Assembly (NCBI GenBank): GCA_964519015.1
Contig: CAZFHZ010000009.1
Location: 1-55,758, forward strand
Source: CAZFHZ01 sp964519015
GTDB lineage: Bacteria > Blakebacterota > Blakebacteria > Blakebacterales > CAYUVJ01
Reading direction: 5' to 3'
DNA length: 55,758 bases
A model generated the notes under the pieces. That model did not search any database, was not told the origin of the DNA, and saw only the letters and a list, made by a program, of their open reading frames with translations. How positions within the stretch are numbered: the first letter of the stretch is position 1; every line of letters begins with the position of its first letter. The position numbers were made by a program, and so were the translations under genes. Shown one piece after another: positions 8,750 through 17,749 of the stretch.

Positions 8750-8958
8750 GTAGACATCTCACCCGCGCGCTGACCCTACCGGGCCTCCTCCCCCTGAGGG
8801 AGGATCATGGCCGGCGGGCCGGCGGCTCACCGTCAGCGTCCGACTCAGCACACCCTGCCGAGCCGTCCGTGGTCGGGGTGACCGGGAGGTCTCCGGTCCA
8901 CGCGGGGGGAGAGGTGTCGTCCCGTCCGGGTGGAGAACCCAAGGGGGAGGACCGGTGT
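8750..8958 (+). other. Non-coding leader of the rimP operon with two hairpins
   Basis: No supported gene lies here. Two simple hairpins can be drawn: CCTCCC (8787-8792) with GGGAGG (8798-8803), and GACCGG (8880-8885) with CCGGTC (8893-8898). Unlike E. coli, where a tRNA-fMet gene precedes rimP, no cloverleaf is visible. The leader ends with the strong ribosome site AAGGGGGAGG for rimP. Confidence 0.4.
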
Positions 8959-9444
8959 ATGACCGGAGCACCCGACCAGGAACACATCGCCCGTTGCCTC
9001 GAACGGGCGCTGGAGCCGGAATCCGACGTCGAGCTGGTGGAGTACACGCTCTCCCGCTCCCGCCGTCCGCTCCTGCGGGTGTTCCTCTACAAACCGACCG
9101 GGATCACCATCGAGGATTGCGCCCGGATCAGCCGCCGGCTCTCCCGGGAGTTGGAGGGGGAGGAGGAGCTGGCCAGTCGCTACTCCGTCGAGGTCTCCTC
9201 GCCGGGCCTCGACCGCAAGCTGGTCACCCGGCGTGATTTCGAGCGGGCGGTCGGCGAAGTCGTACGCGTCCGCTACCGGCACCAGGGCACCGAGCAGGAG
9301 ACCAGCGGACTGCTGACCGAGGTGGAAGAAGGAGCGTTGTTGCTTGAGCCTCCCCGTCGCGGTCGGTCGGGGGAGGGGGCGGGGGAACCCTTCCGGGTCC
9401 CGCTGGAAGGCATCGTGCACGGCACGATCGTGATTGAACTGTAG
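8959..9444 (+). CDS. rimP: Ribosome maturation factor RimP
   Basis: A 161-residue protein needed for 30S subunit maturation. It shows the RimP pattern: an N-terminal alpha/beta domain with DVELVEYTLSRSRRPLLRVF, then YSVEVSSPGLDRKLVTRRDF, which is the family signature, and a C-terminal SH3-like barrel. ATG 8959 is set by the ribosome site AAGGGGGAGG 8 nt upstream; the frame is open further upstream but that part does not look like RimP. It is the first gene of a rimP-nusA-infB-type operon, the usual neighbourhood. Confidence 0.93.
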   Translation: MTGAPDQEHIARCLERALEPESDVELVEYTLSRSRRPLLRVFLYKPTGITIEDCARISRRLSRELEGEEELASRYSVEVSSPGLDRKLVTRRDFERAVGEVVRVRYRHQGTEQETSGLLTEVEEGALLLEPPRRGRSGEGAGEPFRVPLEGIVHGTIVIEL

Positions 9445-9448
9445 CATT

Positions 9449-9468
9449 GCCGGTGCCGAGGCACCGGC
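9449..9468 (+). promoter_or_regulatory. Perfect hairpin between rimP and nusA
   Basis: GCCGGTGC (9449-9456), a CGAG tetraloop, and GCACCGGC (9461-9468) form an uninterrupted 8-bp stem just after the rimP stop and immediately before the nusA ribosome site (GGAGG). There is no U-tract, so it is not a classic terminator. It could affect nusA translation or act as a processing or pause site. Confidence 0.5.
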
Positions 9469-9478
9469 CGGAGGATCG

Positions 9479-11146
9479 ATGGCGGAAGACATAAACTACG
9501 AGATCATCGAGGCGCTCAGTCAGATCGCCCGAGAGCGTAACCTGAAGCGCGAGATCGTCCTGGAGAGTCTGGAGATCGGGCTCCTCACGGCGGCCAAACG
9601 CGCCCTCGGTACGCTCGACCCGGTCGACATCCATGTGGACCGGGAGACCGGCAGCATCCAGCTCGGCATCGTCAAGGAGGTCGTCGCCACCGAGGCGGAC
9701 ATCCAGGAACCCCTCCTGCAGATAACGCTCGAACAAGCCAAGCAGCTCGATCCCGAGACCGAGGTGGGCTGGCACGTCTACGTGGAGGTGCCCATCACCG
9801 CCTTCGGCCGGACGGCCATCCAGTCGGCCAAGCAGGTGCTGCAGCAGCGGATCCGGGAAGCCGAGCGCGACAAGATCTTCGAGGAGTACCTCGACCGGGT
9901 TGGCGAGATCATCACCGGCAGTGTGCAGCAGGTCAGCCGCGGGACCATCCTGGTCAACATCGGGCGGGTGGAGGCGATCCTGCCTTTCCGGGAGCAGATC
10001 CGCCGGGAACGCTTCCGCCAGGGGGACACCATCAGGGCACTCGTGAAGGAAGTCTCGATGAGCGCCAAGGGGCCCTCCATCATCCTGAGCCGGGGGGACC
10101 CGGAGTTCGTGAAGCGACTCTTCGCGATCGAGGTTCCGGAGATCTACGAGGGGATCGTCGAGATCAAGCGGATCGCCCGAGCACCCGGAGAGCGGTGCAA
10201 GGTGGCGGTCCGCAGCCACGACCTGCGGGTCGATGCGGTCGGAGCCTGCGTCGGGATGAAGGGTTCACGGGTCCAGAGCATCGTCCGGGAACTCTCCAAC
10301 GAGCGGATCGACATCGTCCCCTGGAGTCCCGATGTCACCCATTTCGTGACCAAGGCGATCGGGCCGGCCAAGGTGAGCCGGGTCCTCATCGACGACGAGA
10401 ACAAGGAACTCACTCTGATCATGCCGGAGGAGCAGATCCCGCTGGCGCTGGGGCCCGGCGGGACGAACGCCCGGCTGGCCGGCGAACTCGTCGGTTACCG
10501 GGTGGATGTGGTCTCCGAGGTCGATTACGAGCGTGCCTTCAAGGAGGTGGAGGGGGTTTACCAGCGCATCTCGGAACTCGGATTGAGCGAGCATCAGCAG
10601 GAGATCCTGAGGACGGCCGGGGTGGAGTATGTGCAGGACCTGCTGGCGATGACCCGCGAGGAGATCATGGAGATGCCGGGAGTAGGGCCGGCTACCTGCG
10701 AGACCATCATCGAGAGAATCGAGGCCTTCACGGGAAAGCCGTACATCCCCCCGCACCGGGAGGAACCAAAGGCGCCTGAGCCGCCCGCCGCCGCTGAACC
10801 CATCATCGAGCCAAGGGCGGAGGGTCTCGACGAGTCGGAGTGGGTGATCGATACCTCCCTACTGCACGAGGCCACGCCAAGGACCGGGGAGGAGACCCCG
10901 GAAGGTCCGCCGGAGGAGGCACCGGCCTCCGAGGGATCGGCCCTGGAGCCACCGGCGGAGGAGGAACCGGCCGTCGCTGAGATACCCTCTGAGGAGCCCC
11001 TCGCGGAGGAGGCACCGCCCGTCACTGGGATATCCGACGGGGAGACTCCGGGTTCGCCTGAGCCGCCGGTCTCCAAGGCCGGGGAAGAGGCCGGACCGGC
11101 CGAACCGGATGAAGGGGAGGACGAGGGAACACTCCCCGGGTCGTGA
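9479..11146 (+). CDS. nusA: Transcription termination/antitermination factor NusA with long acidic tail
   Basis: A 555-residue RNA polymerase-binding factor. Order of domains: N-terminal polymerase-binding domain (about 1-135), S1 (about 140-205), KH1 (about 230-300, with GACVGMKGSRVQSIVREL), KH2 (about 300-370, LALGPGGTNARLAGEL) and a helix-hairpin-helix domain (about 372-418, MPGVGPATCETIIERIEAF). From about 425 to 555 there is a proline- and glutamate-rich low-complexity tail, which most NusA proteins lack. ATG 9479 has GGAGG upstream; an in-frame extension to 9434 is not NusA-like. The downstream L7Ae-type gene overlaps by 4 nt. Confidence 0.95.
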   Translation: MAEDINYEIIEALSQIARERNLKREIVLESLEIGLLTAAKRALGTLDPVDIHVDRETGSIQLGIVKEVVATEADIQEPLLQITLEQAKQLDPETEVGWHVYVEVPITAFGRTAIQSAKQVLQQRIREAERDKIFEEYLDRVGEIITGSVQQVSRGTILVNIGRVEAILPFREQIRRERFRQGDTIRALVKEVSMSAKGPSIILSRGDPEFVKRLFAIEVPEIYEGIVEIKRIARAPGERCKVAVRSHDLRVDAVGACVGMKGSRVQSIVRELSNERIDIVPWSPDVTHFVTKAIGPAKVSRVLIDDENKELTLIMPEEQIPLALGPGGTNARLAGELVGYRVDVVSEVDYERAFKEVEGVYQRISELGLSEHQQEILRTAGVEYVQDLLAMTREEIMEMPGVGPATCETIIERIEAFTGKPYIPPHREEPKAPEPPAAAEPIIEPRAEGLDESEWVIDTSLLHEATPRTGEETPEGPPEEAPASEGSALEPPAEEEPAVAEIPSEEPLAEEAPPVTGISDGETPGSPEPPVSKAGEEAGPAEPDEGEDEGTLPGS

Positions 11147-11466
11147 ACAGGCGCATGCTGGGCCTGCTGGGGATCGCCCGCAAAGGGGGGAACATCGTCC
11201 TGGGGCGGGAAGCGGTGCGCCTGGCCGTCCGGCGAGAGCGGGTCCGGCTGCTGGTGCTGGCCATCGACGCCGGCGGTGCTCTCGCGCAGGAGGTGAGGAG
11301 GCTGGGGGAGGGTGCCGGCCTGGAGATCGTACGCGGGCCGGAACGCACCGAACTGGGGAGCACGTTGGGTCGCTCCCAGGTCTCGGTCGCGGGTATCACC
11401 GATGAAGGGTTGGCCGCTGCGGTGAAGAAAGCCGCGGCCGGAGAGTGGACGGGACGTCCACGCTGA
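11143..11466 (+). CDS. Ribosomal L7Ae/L30e-family protein (YlxQ-type)
   Basis: A 107-residue predicted RNA-binding protein of the L7Ae/L30e/Gadd45 fold, in the place occupied by ylxQ between nusA and infB in many bacteria. The start MLGLLGIARKGGNIVLGREAV resembles YlxQ proteins, and L7Ae-type members bind kink-turns. GTG 11143 overlaps the nusA stop by 4 nt. The DUF448 gene (ylxR) usually found just before it is absent here. The specific RNA target is not known. Confidence 0.82.
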   Translation: MNRRMLGLLGIARKGGNIVLGREAVRLAVRRERVRLLVLAIDAGGALAQEVRRLGEGAGLEIVRGPERTELGSTLGRSQVSVAGITDEGLAAAVKKAAAGEWTGRPR

Positions 11467-11514
11467 ACAACGAGGGACCGCCCTGGCGGTCCGAGAGGTG
11501 GCACGGAGGCTGTT

Positions 11515-14223
11515 TTGACCAAGCAGAAACGCGTCTACGAACTAGCCCGTGATTTCAAGGTCTCCAGCCAGGCCATGGTCGACGTGCTGGTGGGCCTCGA
11601 CTTCGAGGTCAAGAGCCACATGAGCCCGGTGAACGAGGAGATGCTCGAGCGGGTCGTGGACTACTTCGCCGGTCAAAAGGCCGAGGCGAAGGCCGAGGTC
11701 ACCCGCAAGAAGGCGGTCGTCGAGAAGCGCAAGGCGATCGCGGCGGCCCATAAGGAGGCCGAACGGGTGGAGCGGGAGGAGGTCGCGACCAAGCGGAAGG
11801 CCGAGAAGGAGAAGAAGGACGCGGATGAGCAGCGAGTGCGACGCAAGCTCGAGGACGAGGCCGCCAAGCGGGTAGCCGAGAAACTCACCCGGGCCAAGAG
11901 CGAGACCGAACGTCTGAAGCAGCAGGCGGCCGAAGCCAAGCGCCGGGCGGAACATCAGCTCGCGGCGATGCGCAAGTCGGTGGAGGAGAAGAAGCCGGAC
12001 GGGCCCGAAGAGGCCGCGGTTGCCGGGGAGGACCTCATCGGGGAGGTCCCCGAGAGCCCGGTCGGGGAGATCCCGGCCGCTGCTCAGGCGTCCGAAGAAG
12101 CGCCGGAGACCGACCGTGATGCGGATACCGGTCAGGTCGACAAAGCGGGTCGATTGAGTGGAGCCAGCCTGCGCGAGCGGATCAAACAGAGCATGGATGC
12201 CCGGGAAGTGGAGGGGACCGGCCCGCGGATCATCGACCGCCGGGCTCCCCAGATCAAGGAACGCCGGCCCGCCCCCAAGCCGGCCGGTCAGGAAACCCGG
12301 GCCAAGAAGAAGCGGAAGAAAGGGCGCAAGCAGGTGGATCAGGAGGAAGTGCGCTCCACCATCCGGGAGACGCTGGCCGACCTGCGCAGTGGCCCCGGCC
12401 GTGGCAAAGTCCGGCGTCGGCGTCGGGACGCCGTCGACGAGAACAACGTGGAGGAGACCATCGAGGAGCAGCCGATCCTCCCGGTGACCGAGTTCGCTTC
12501 GGTCGCCGAGCTCGCCCAGCTCATGGGGGTGAAGCCTAACGAGATTATCTCCGCCTGTTTCGGGTTGGGTCTGATGGTGACCATCAACCAGCGTCTCGAC
12601 ATGGAGACGATCGATTTCATTGCCGATGAGTTCGGCTACCAGGTGAAGCGGATCGAGGAATACGGAGCGGACATCTTCGAGGAGGAAGAGGAAGAAGAGG
12701 CGGTAGAGCGGCTTCAGTCGCGTCCGCCGGTGGTTACCGTTATGGGTCACGTCGACCACGGCAAGACCTCGCTGCTCGACTATATCCGTCGAACCAGGGT
12801 CGTGGCAGGTGAGGTAGGGGGAATCACCCAGCACATCGGTGCTTACGAGGTCATCACCAAGACCGGGAAGGTGACCTTCCTCGACACCCCCGGCCACGAG
12901 GCGTTCACCGCCATGCGTGCGCGGGGAGCACAGTTGACCGACCTGGTCGTGCTGGTGGTGGCGGCCGACGACAAGGTCATGCCGCAGACCATCGAAGCGA
13001 TCAACCACGCCAAAGCGGCCGGAGTCCCCATCGTGGTGGCCATCAACAAGGTCGACCTGCCCGACGCCGATCCCGACGGGGTACGTCAGCAACTCAGCCA
13101 TCGCGGCGTGATCGTCGAGCAGTACGGCGGAGACACGGTCTGCGTGGAGGTTTCAGCCAAGAGCGGTCAGGGGGTGGACCGGCTGCTCGAACTGATCCTG
13201 CTGCAGTCGGAGATGCTCGAGTTGAAGGCTGATCCGACCGGCCTGGTCCGGGGGGTGGTGGTGGAGTCCGAGCTCGACCGGGGACGGGGTCCGATCGCGA
13301 CCATCCTGGTCCAGAAGGGAACGCTCCGGGAGGGGGCCCCCTTCCTCTGCGGACTCCAGGCCGGACGGGTACGGGCGCTGCTCGACGAGCGGGGCAAGCG
13401 GATCTTGGAGGCCCTGCCCAGTCAGCCGACCCAGGTGCTCGGTTTCTCCGGCGTACCCCAACCGGGCGACACCTTCTCCGGTGTGGATGACGAGAAAGAG
13501 GCCCGCGAACTCTCCTTGAAGCGGCAGCAGATCCGCCGTGAGCAGGATTTCGCGGTCAAGGAAGCGGTCTCTCTGAGCGATCTAAGGAGCCGGATCGAGT
13601 CGGGAGAGATGCGGGAACTGCCGCTGATCGTGAAGGCCGATGCGGACGGTTCCGTCGAAGCGGTCAGCGACTCCTTCCAGAAACTGAGCACCGACGAAGT
13701 CCAGGTGAAGGTGATCCACCGGGGAGTAGGCGGCATCACCGACACTGACGTCATGCTCGCCCAAGCCTCCGGGGCCGTCATCATCGGCTTCCACGTCCGG
13801 CCTGACCGGAATTCCCGTGAGGCCGCGGCCCAGGCGGGGGTGGAGATCCGTCTCTACGAGATCATCTACGAGGCGGTCGAGGACATCCGGAAGGGCCTGG
13901 AAGGCCTGCTGAAGCCGGAGGTCAGGGAGGAGATCCTGGCTACGCTCGAGGTGCGGGACACCTTCCGCATCCCCAAGGCCGGGACCATCGCCGGCTGCAT
14001 GGTGACCGAGGGTGCGGTCCGGCGTGGGCAGACCGTCCGGCTGATCCGGGACGGTATCACCGTCCACGATGGTCGGATCGGCAGCCTGAAACGGTTCAAG
14101 GACGACGTCAAGGAGGTCCGCGAAGGCTTCGAGTGCGGGGTGGGCCTGGACAACTTCAATGACGTCAAGGTGGGGGACATCATCGAGGTCTTTGAACGCA
14201 AGGAGTTCGCCCGGCACCTGTAG
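11515..14223 (+). CDS. infB: Translation initiation factor IF-2
   Basis: A 902-residue GTPase that brings initiator fMet-tRNA to the 30S subunit. Residues 1-50 are the IF2-N helix domain (RVYELARDFKVSSQAMVDVL). Residues about 55-300 are a very charged, probably coiled-coil linker rich in Lys, Glu and Arg. A second IF2-N-like segment lies near 320-385. The GTPase domain begins near 400, with GHVDHGKT at 411-418, DTPGHEAF and NKVD, followed by EF-Tu-like domain II, the IF-2 domain III and the C-terminal fMet-tRNA-binding barrel. The start is TTG 11515 with the ribosome site CACGGAGG. An ATG just inside would cut the conserved N-terminus. Confidence 0.96.
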   Translation: MTKQKRVYELARDFKVSSQAMVDVLVGLDFEVKSHMSPVNEEMLERVVDYFAGQKAEAKAEVTRKKAVVEKRKAIAAAHKEAERVEREEVATKRKAEKEKKDADEQRVRRKLEDEAAKRVAEKLTRAKSETERLKQQAAEAKRRAEHQLAAMRKSVEEKKPDGPEEAAVAGEDLIGEVPESPVGEIPAAAQASEEAPETDRDADTGQVDKAGRLSGASLRERIKQSMDAREVEGTGPRIIDRRAPQIKERRPAPKPAGQETRAKKKRKKGRKQVDQEEVRSTIRETLADLRSGPGRGKVRRRRRDAVDENNVEETIEEQPILPVTEFASVAELAQLMGVKPNEIISACFGLGLMVTINQRLDMETIDFIADEFGYQVKRIEEYGADIFEEEEEEEAVERLQSRPPVVTVMGHVDHGKTSLLDYIRRTRVVAGEVGGITQHIGAYEVITKTGKVTFLDTPGHEAFTAMRARGAQLTDLVVLVVAADDKVMPQTIEAINHAKAAGVPIVVAINKVDLPDADPDGVRQQLSHRGVIVEQYGGDTVCVEVSAKSGQGVDRLLELILLQSEMLELKADPTGLVRGVVVESELDRGRGPIATILVQKGTLREGAPFLCGLQAGRVRALLDERGKRILEALPSQPTQVLGFSGVPQPGDTFSGVDDEKEARELSLKRQQIRREQDFAVKEAVSLSDLRSRIESGEMRELPLIVKADADGSVEAVSDSFQKLSTDEVQVKVIHRGVGGITDTDVMLAQASGAVIIGFHVRPDRNSREAAAQAGVEIRLYEIIYEAVEDIRKGLEGLLKPEVREEILATLEVRDTFRIPKAGTIAGCMVTEGAVRRGQTVRLIRDGITVHDGRIGSLKRFKDDVKEVREGFECGVGLDNFNDVKVGDIIEVFERKEFARHL

Positions 14224-14235
14224 GCCGGGCAGAGG

Positions 14236-14517
14236 ATGACGGTCGGAACGGTCGAATTGACGATCCATCTGCCGGGCTGCCACTCCCTGAAGGAGAAGCG
14301 GAGCCGGTTGCGACGGCTGATGTCCGGACTTCGGCGGGACTTCAATGTGAGCATCGCCGAGGTGGACAAGAACGACCTGCATCAGACGGCGTCACTCGCA
14401 GTGGCGGTGGTGAGCAACGACACCGCCTTCGCCAACGCCGTCCTCAGCCAGGTGGTGGCACGGGTGGAACGGGAGACGACGATGTACCTGCAGGATCACC
14501 GGCTCGAGTTCCGTTGA
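14236..14517 (+). CDS. DUF503 family protein (YlxP-type)
   Basis: A 93-residue small protein of the DUF503/YlxP family, commonly found between infB and rbfA. Typical features are the start VGTVELTIHLPGCHSLKEKR, then a basic LRRLMSGLRRDFNVSIAEVD. Its function is not established; the constant neighbourhood suggests a role in ribosome assembly or translation. It starts 12 nt after infB with AGAGGATG nearby, and rbfA begins 7 nt after its stop. Confidence 0.88.
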   Translation: MTVGTVELTIHLPGCHSLKEKRSRLRRLMSGLRRDFNVSIAEVDKNDLHQTASLAVAVVSNDTAFANAVLSQVVARVERETTMYLQDHRLEFR

Positions 14518-14524
14518 GGGAGCG

Positions 14525-14884
14525 ATGAGACCATTCGCACGGACCGATCGGCTGAACGAGGAGATCCTGAGGATCCTCTGTGGTCTGATCGAGCGGGAAG
14601 TGAAGGATCCCAGGATCGGTCTGGTCACCGTCACCGGCGTCAAGGTGGCCCGTGACCTCTCCGTCGCCCAGGTCTTCGTGACGGTCCCCAGCGGGCAGGA
14701 TGTCGTGGAGACGCTCAACGGTCTGAAGGCGGCGGCCGGATTCCTGCGTACCCGGCTGGCGGAGATGATACAGGCGCGCAGCGTTCCCGAACTCCGGTTC
14801 CACTACGACGACTCGATCGAACGGGGGATCCGGATGGAGGCACTCTTCCGGCGTCTGGCCGAAGAGCGGGGGGAAGATGCTTGA
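14525..14884 (+). CDS. rbfA: Ribosome-binding factor A
   Basis: A 119-residue KH-like protein that binds the 30S subunit and helps 16S rRNA 5'-end maturation. Family features seen are DRLNEEILRILCGLIEREVKDP near the N-terminus, GLVTVTGVKVARDLSVAQVFV in the middle, and the C-terminal ARSVPELRFHYDDSIERG. Length is normal. Its stop overlaps the next gene's ATG by 8 nt. Confidence 0.94.
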   Translation: MRPFARTDRLNEEILRILCGLIEREVKDPRIGLVTVTGVKVARDLSVAQVFVTVPSGQDVVETLNGLKAAAGFLRTRLAEMIQARSVPELRFHYDDSIERGIRMEALFRRLAEERGEDA

Positions 14885-15875
14885 GGGTCTGAACACATTC
14901 CGGGACGCCCTGGCGAAGGCCGGCCGGGTGCTGCTGTCCACCCACGTCAATCCGGACGGGGATGCCGTAGGCTCCCTGCTCGGTCTGCGCCGCGTATTGA
15001 GGGCATACGGCGTGGAGGCGACGGCCGTGCTGGCCGACCCGGTACCGGTCAAGTACATCTTCCTGGTGGACGAACCGGTGTTCGGACCCGGGGATGAGGA
15101 ATTGGCCCGCTCGACCGCAGCCGCTCCCTTCGACCTGGTCGTCTTCATCGACGCCTCTGAGCGGGAGCGGGTGGGCGAGGTGGCGGAGCGGTTCCCGCAG
15201 TGGAGTCGTCCCGGGGCCCTCCTGGTGAACATCGACCACCACATCGGGAACACCGGGTTCGGTGACATCGTGATCCTCGATCCGGAACGGGCCTCTTCGG
15301 GTGAGCTCGTCCTGGAAGTGGCCGACGTACTGGGCGTGACCGTCGACCCGGTCACCGCCCGACAGCTCTATACCGCCGTCCTGACCGACACCGGCCGGTT
15401 CCAGTTCTCCAACACCAACGAGGCGTGCCTGCGCGCCGCCGGTCGGCTGGTCACGGCGGGCGCCGATCCTCAGACGATCGCCGAACGCATCTACTTCGAG
15501 CGGCCGGCCGCGTTCTACCGGCTGCTGGGTCATCTCTTCGAGCACATGACCCTGCATGCCGAGGGCCGGATCTGTGTCTTCCGCGTTTCGCTGGACGAGA
15601 CCGCTGCCTTCTTCCGCGACGGGCCGTACGACAGCGAGGGCATCGTCGATTTCACCGTCCAGGTGGAGGGTGTGGAGATCGGGGCGTTCCTCCGGCAGAC
15701 CGGGGAGAAGACCTTCCGGGCCAGCCTGCGCTCCCGCGGGGAGATCAACGTCCGGGCGATCGCCGAGACCTTCGGCGGAGGGGGACATGAGAAGGCCGCG
15801 GGCTGCACCCTGGAAGGTGAGATGTCCGAGGTGCTGGGGCGGCTGATCGACACCATGACGAGGAGCCTGGCATGA
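14877..15875 (+). CDS. DHH/DHHA1 phosphoesterase, bifunctional nanoRNase / pAp phosphatase (NrnA-type)
   Basis: A 332-residue member of the DHH superfamily. NrnA enzymes degrade short RNAs (2-5 nt) and pAp. Metal-binding motifs are visible: STHVNPDGDAVGS with H23, D27 and D29, the second aspartate in FIDAS (about residue 92), DHH at 120-122 in NIDHHIGN, and the DHHA1 signature FGGGGHEKAAG near residues 298-308. The position between rbfA and truB is the common one for this family. It overlaps rbfA by 8 nt and truB by 4 nt. Confidence 0.9.
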   Translation: MLEGLNTFRDALAKAGRVLLSTHVNPDGDAVGSLLGLRRVLRAYGVEATAVLADPVPVKYIFLVDEPVFGPGDEELARSTAAAPFDLVVFIDASERERVGEVAERFPQWSRPGALLVNIDHHIGNTGFGDIVILDPERASSGELVLEVADVLGVTVDPVTARQLYTAVLTDTGRFQFSNTNEACLRAAGRLVTAGADPQTIAERIYFERPAAFYRLLGHLFEHMTLHAEGRICVFRVSLDETAAFFRDGPYDSEGIVDFTVQVEGVEIGAFLRQTGEKTFRASLRSRGEINVRAIAETFGGGGHEKAAGCTLEGEMSEVLGRLIDTMTRSLA

Positions 15876-16807
15876 GCGAGCGCCGCTCGCCCGACGGCTT
15901 CGTCCTGGTGGACAAGCCGCCGGAATGGACCTCGTTCGACGCGGTACGGTGGGTGCGCAAGGCCTTCCCTGGGGGGAAGGTGGGTCATGCCGGCACCCTC
16001 GATCCGTTCGCCACCGGCCTGCTCGTCCTGCTGGTCGGCAAAGCGACGCGACTCATGCGCTATCTGGAAGGATACCGCAAGGAGTACGAGGGGGAGATGC
16101 TCCTCGGCGTGACCACCGACACCTGCGATCCGACCGGGACGGTGACGCAGGAGACACCGCCTGAACGAGTGGCGGAACTGTCCCGCGACCGGATCCTCGA
16201 GGAGTTCGCGCGCTGGACCGGAGAGGTGGAGCAGGTCCCGCCGGCTTTCTCGGCGGTGCGCCTGCAGGGTGAACGCGCTTACAAGAAAGCACGTCGGGGT
16301 GAGGAGACGGAAATGGAGCCCCGCGACGTGGAGATCCATCAGTTGGAACTCACCGGGTGGGAACCGCCCCGGGTCCTCTTCCGGTCGATCGTGGGGACCG
16401 GTACCTATCTGAGGTCGCTGGCGCGGGACGTGGGGGAGGGACTCGGTGTGGGGGGGCACCTGGCCCGGCTCCGCAGGACCGCCATCGGGCCCTTCCGGGT
16501 GGAGGACGCCTATCCCCTGCAGGGGGATGAACGCTCGGGGCATGTCCGCGACCGGTTGCGTCCCATGGTCGAGCTCCTCCCGGTCGGCCTGAGGATCGAG
16601 ATCACGGCGGCCCAGGCCCGGCGGGTCATGAACGGCAACGAGCTCCGCGTCCCGGCCGAGTCGGTCCGGTACGCCGAGGAGAGCTCCTTCGTGGGTGTGG
16701 TGAGCAAGCAGGAACTGGTGGCCATCGGCCGGCTCATCGTGGTCGGCGCCGACGGCATCTTCCAGCCCCGGACGGTACTCACCCTGCCGCGTTTCCTGGA
16801 GGGTTGA
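15872..16807 (+). CDS. truB: tRNA pseudouridine-55 synthase
   Basis: A 311-residue enzyme that converts U55 of the tRNA T-loop to pseudouridine. It has the N-terminal GFVLVDKPPEWTSFDAV, then KVGHAGTLDPFATGLL with the catalytic aspartate D44, and SRDRILEEFARWTGEVEQVPPAFSAV split across the thumb region. ATG 15872 is in an ATGA overlap with the DHH gene. ribF follows after 3 nt. Confidence 0.95.
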   Translation: MSERRSPDGFVLVDKPPEWTSFDAVRWVRKAFPGGKVGHAGTLDPFATGLLVLLVGKATRLMRYLEGYRKEYEGEMLLGVTTDTCDPTGTVTQETPPERVAELSRDRILEEFARWTGEVEQVPPAFSAVRLQGERAYKKARRGEETEMEPRDVEIHQLELTGWEPPRVLFRSIVGTGTYLRSLARDVGEGLGVGGHLARLRRTAIGPFRVEDAYPLQGDERSGHVRDRLRPMVELLPVGLRIEITAAQARRVMNGNELRVPAESVRYAEESSFVGVVSKQELVAIGRLIVVGADGIFQPRTVLTLPRFLEG

Positions 16808-16810
16808 CGG

Positions 16811-17749
16811 GTGCAGTTCTTCTTCGGTCTCGATCGATACCCCGAGGGTCCGGTCCGTCCGGTGGTGACGATCGGATCTTTCGACGGGATCCACCGGGGT
16901 CACCAGGTACTGCTGGAACGGGTGTGCGCGCGGGCCCGGCAACGCGACGGGACGTCGGTGCTGCTCACCTTCGAACCACACCCGCAGCGGGTCATCGCGC
17001 CGGAGAGTGCGCCCCGGCTGCTCACCCTCCAGGAGGAGAAACTCCCTTTCCTGGAGCGAAGCGGGCTCGACAGGGTCGTCGTCCTCCCTTTCGACCGGGC
17101 GCTGAGCGAGATGGAGGCCGAGGATTTCGTCCACCGGATCCTGATCGGCCGGATGGGCGTGGAACTGCTCGTTCTCGGGCACGATCACGCCTTCGGCCGC
17201 GGGCGCCGGGGACGCCCGGAGATGCTTCGCCAGTTGGCCCCGGTGGCCGGCTTCGAACTCGAAGTCGTGGAAGCGGTCGTGGACCGGGAAGGCCCGATCA
17301 CCAGTTCCCTGATCCGCAAGCTGCTGGCGGAGGGGGCCGTGGACCGGGCGGCCGCCCTGCTCGGCCGGCCCTACAGCATGTCCGGGGTCGTGGCCAGGGG
17401 GGAGGGGAGAGGCCGCAGGCTGGGTTTCCCGACGGCGAACCTGGCGCTCCCCTCCGAAGAGAAATGCACGCCGGGGAACGGCGTCTATGCCGTCCGGGCC
17501 GGGGTGTCCGGGCGGACGTTCGACGGAGTCTGTAACGTGGGGGTGCGGCCCACCTTCGCCGGGACCGCTCCGTCCTACGAGATCCATCTTTTCGGGATCG
17601 AAGGGGACCTCTATGGAGAGTCCCTTGAGATGTGGTTCTACCGAAAGCTCCGGGACGAGCAGTCGTTCGACGGACCGGAAGAGTTGTCGAGTCAGATCGC
17701 GATGGACGTAACCGAGGCCAGAAGGATCCTCGCACAGGAGGTAGTCTGA
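16811..17749 (+). CDS. ribF: Bifunctional riboflavin kinase / FAD synthetase
   Basis: A 312-residue enzyme making FMN and FAD from riboflavin. The N-terminal nucleotidyltransferase domain has TIGSFDGIHRGHQVLL with the HxGH motif (H28, H31) and LLVLGHDHAFGRGRRG. The C-terminal flavokinase domain begins near residue 190, with GRGRRLGFPTANL and GVYAVRAG, and ends in the typical RDEQSFDGPEEL segment. Start is GTG 16811. rpsO begins directly after its stop. truB-ribF-rpsO order is widely conserved. Confidence 0.94.
   Translation: MQFFFGLDRYPEGPVRPVVTIGSFDGIHRGHQVLLERVCARARQRDGTSVLLTFEPHPQRVIAPESAPRLLTLQEEKLPFLERSGLDRVVVLPFDRALSEMEAEDFVHRILIGRMGVELLVLGHDHAFGRGRRGRPEMLRQLAPVAGFELEVVEAVVDREGPITSSLIRKLLAEGAVDRAAALLGRPYSMSGVVARGEGRGRRLGFPTANLALPSEEKCTPGNGVYAVRAGVSGRTFDGVCNVGVRPTFAGTAPSYEIHLFGIEGDLYGESLEMWFYRKLRDEQSFDGPEELSSQIAMDVTEARRILAQEVV

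Noticed and set aside
8703..8958. A tRNA or tmRNA-like element ahead of rimP
   Set aside because: Only short hairpins can be drawn; no cloverleaf, T-loop sequence or CCA end is present.
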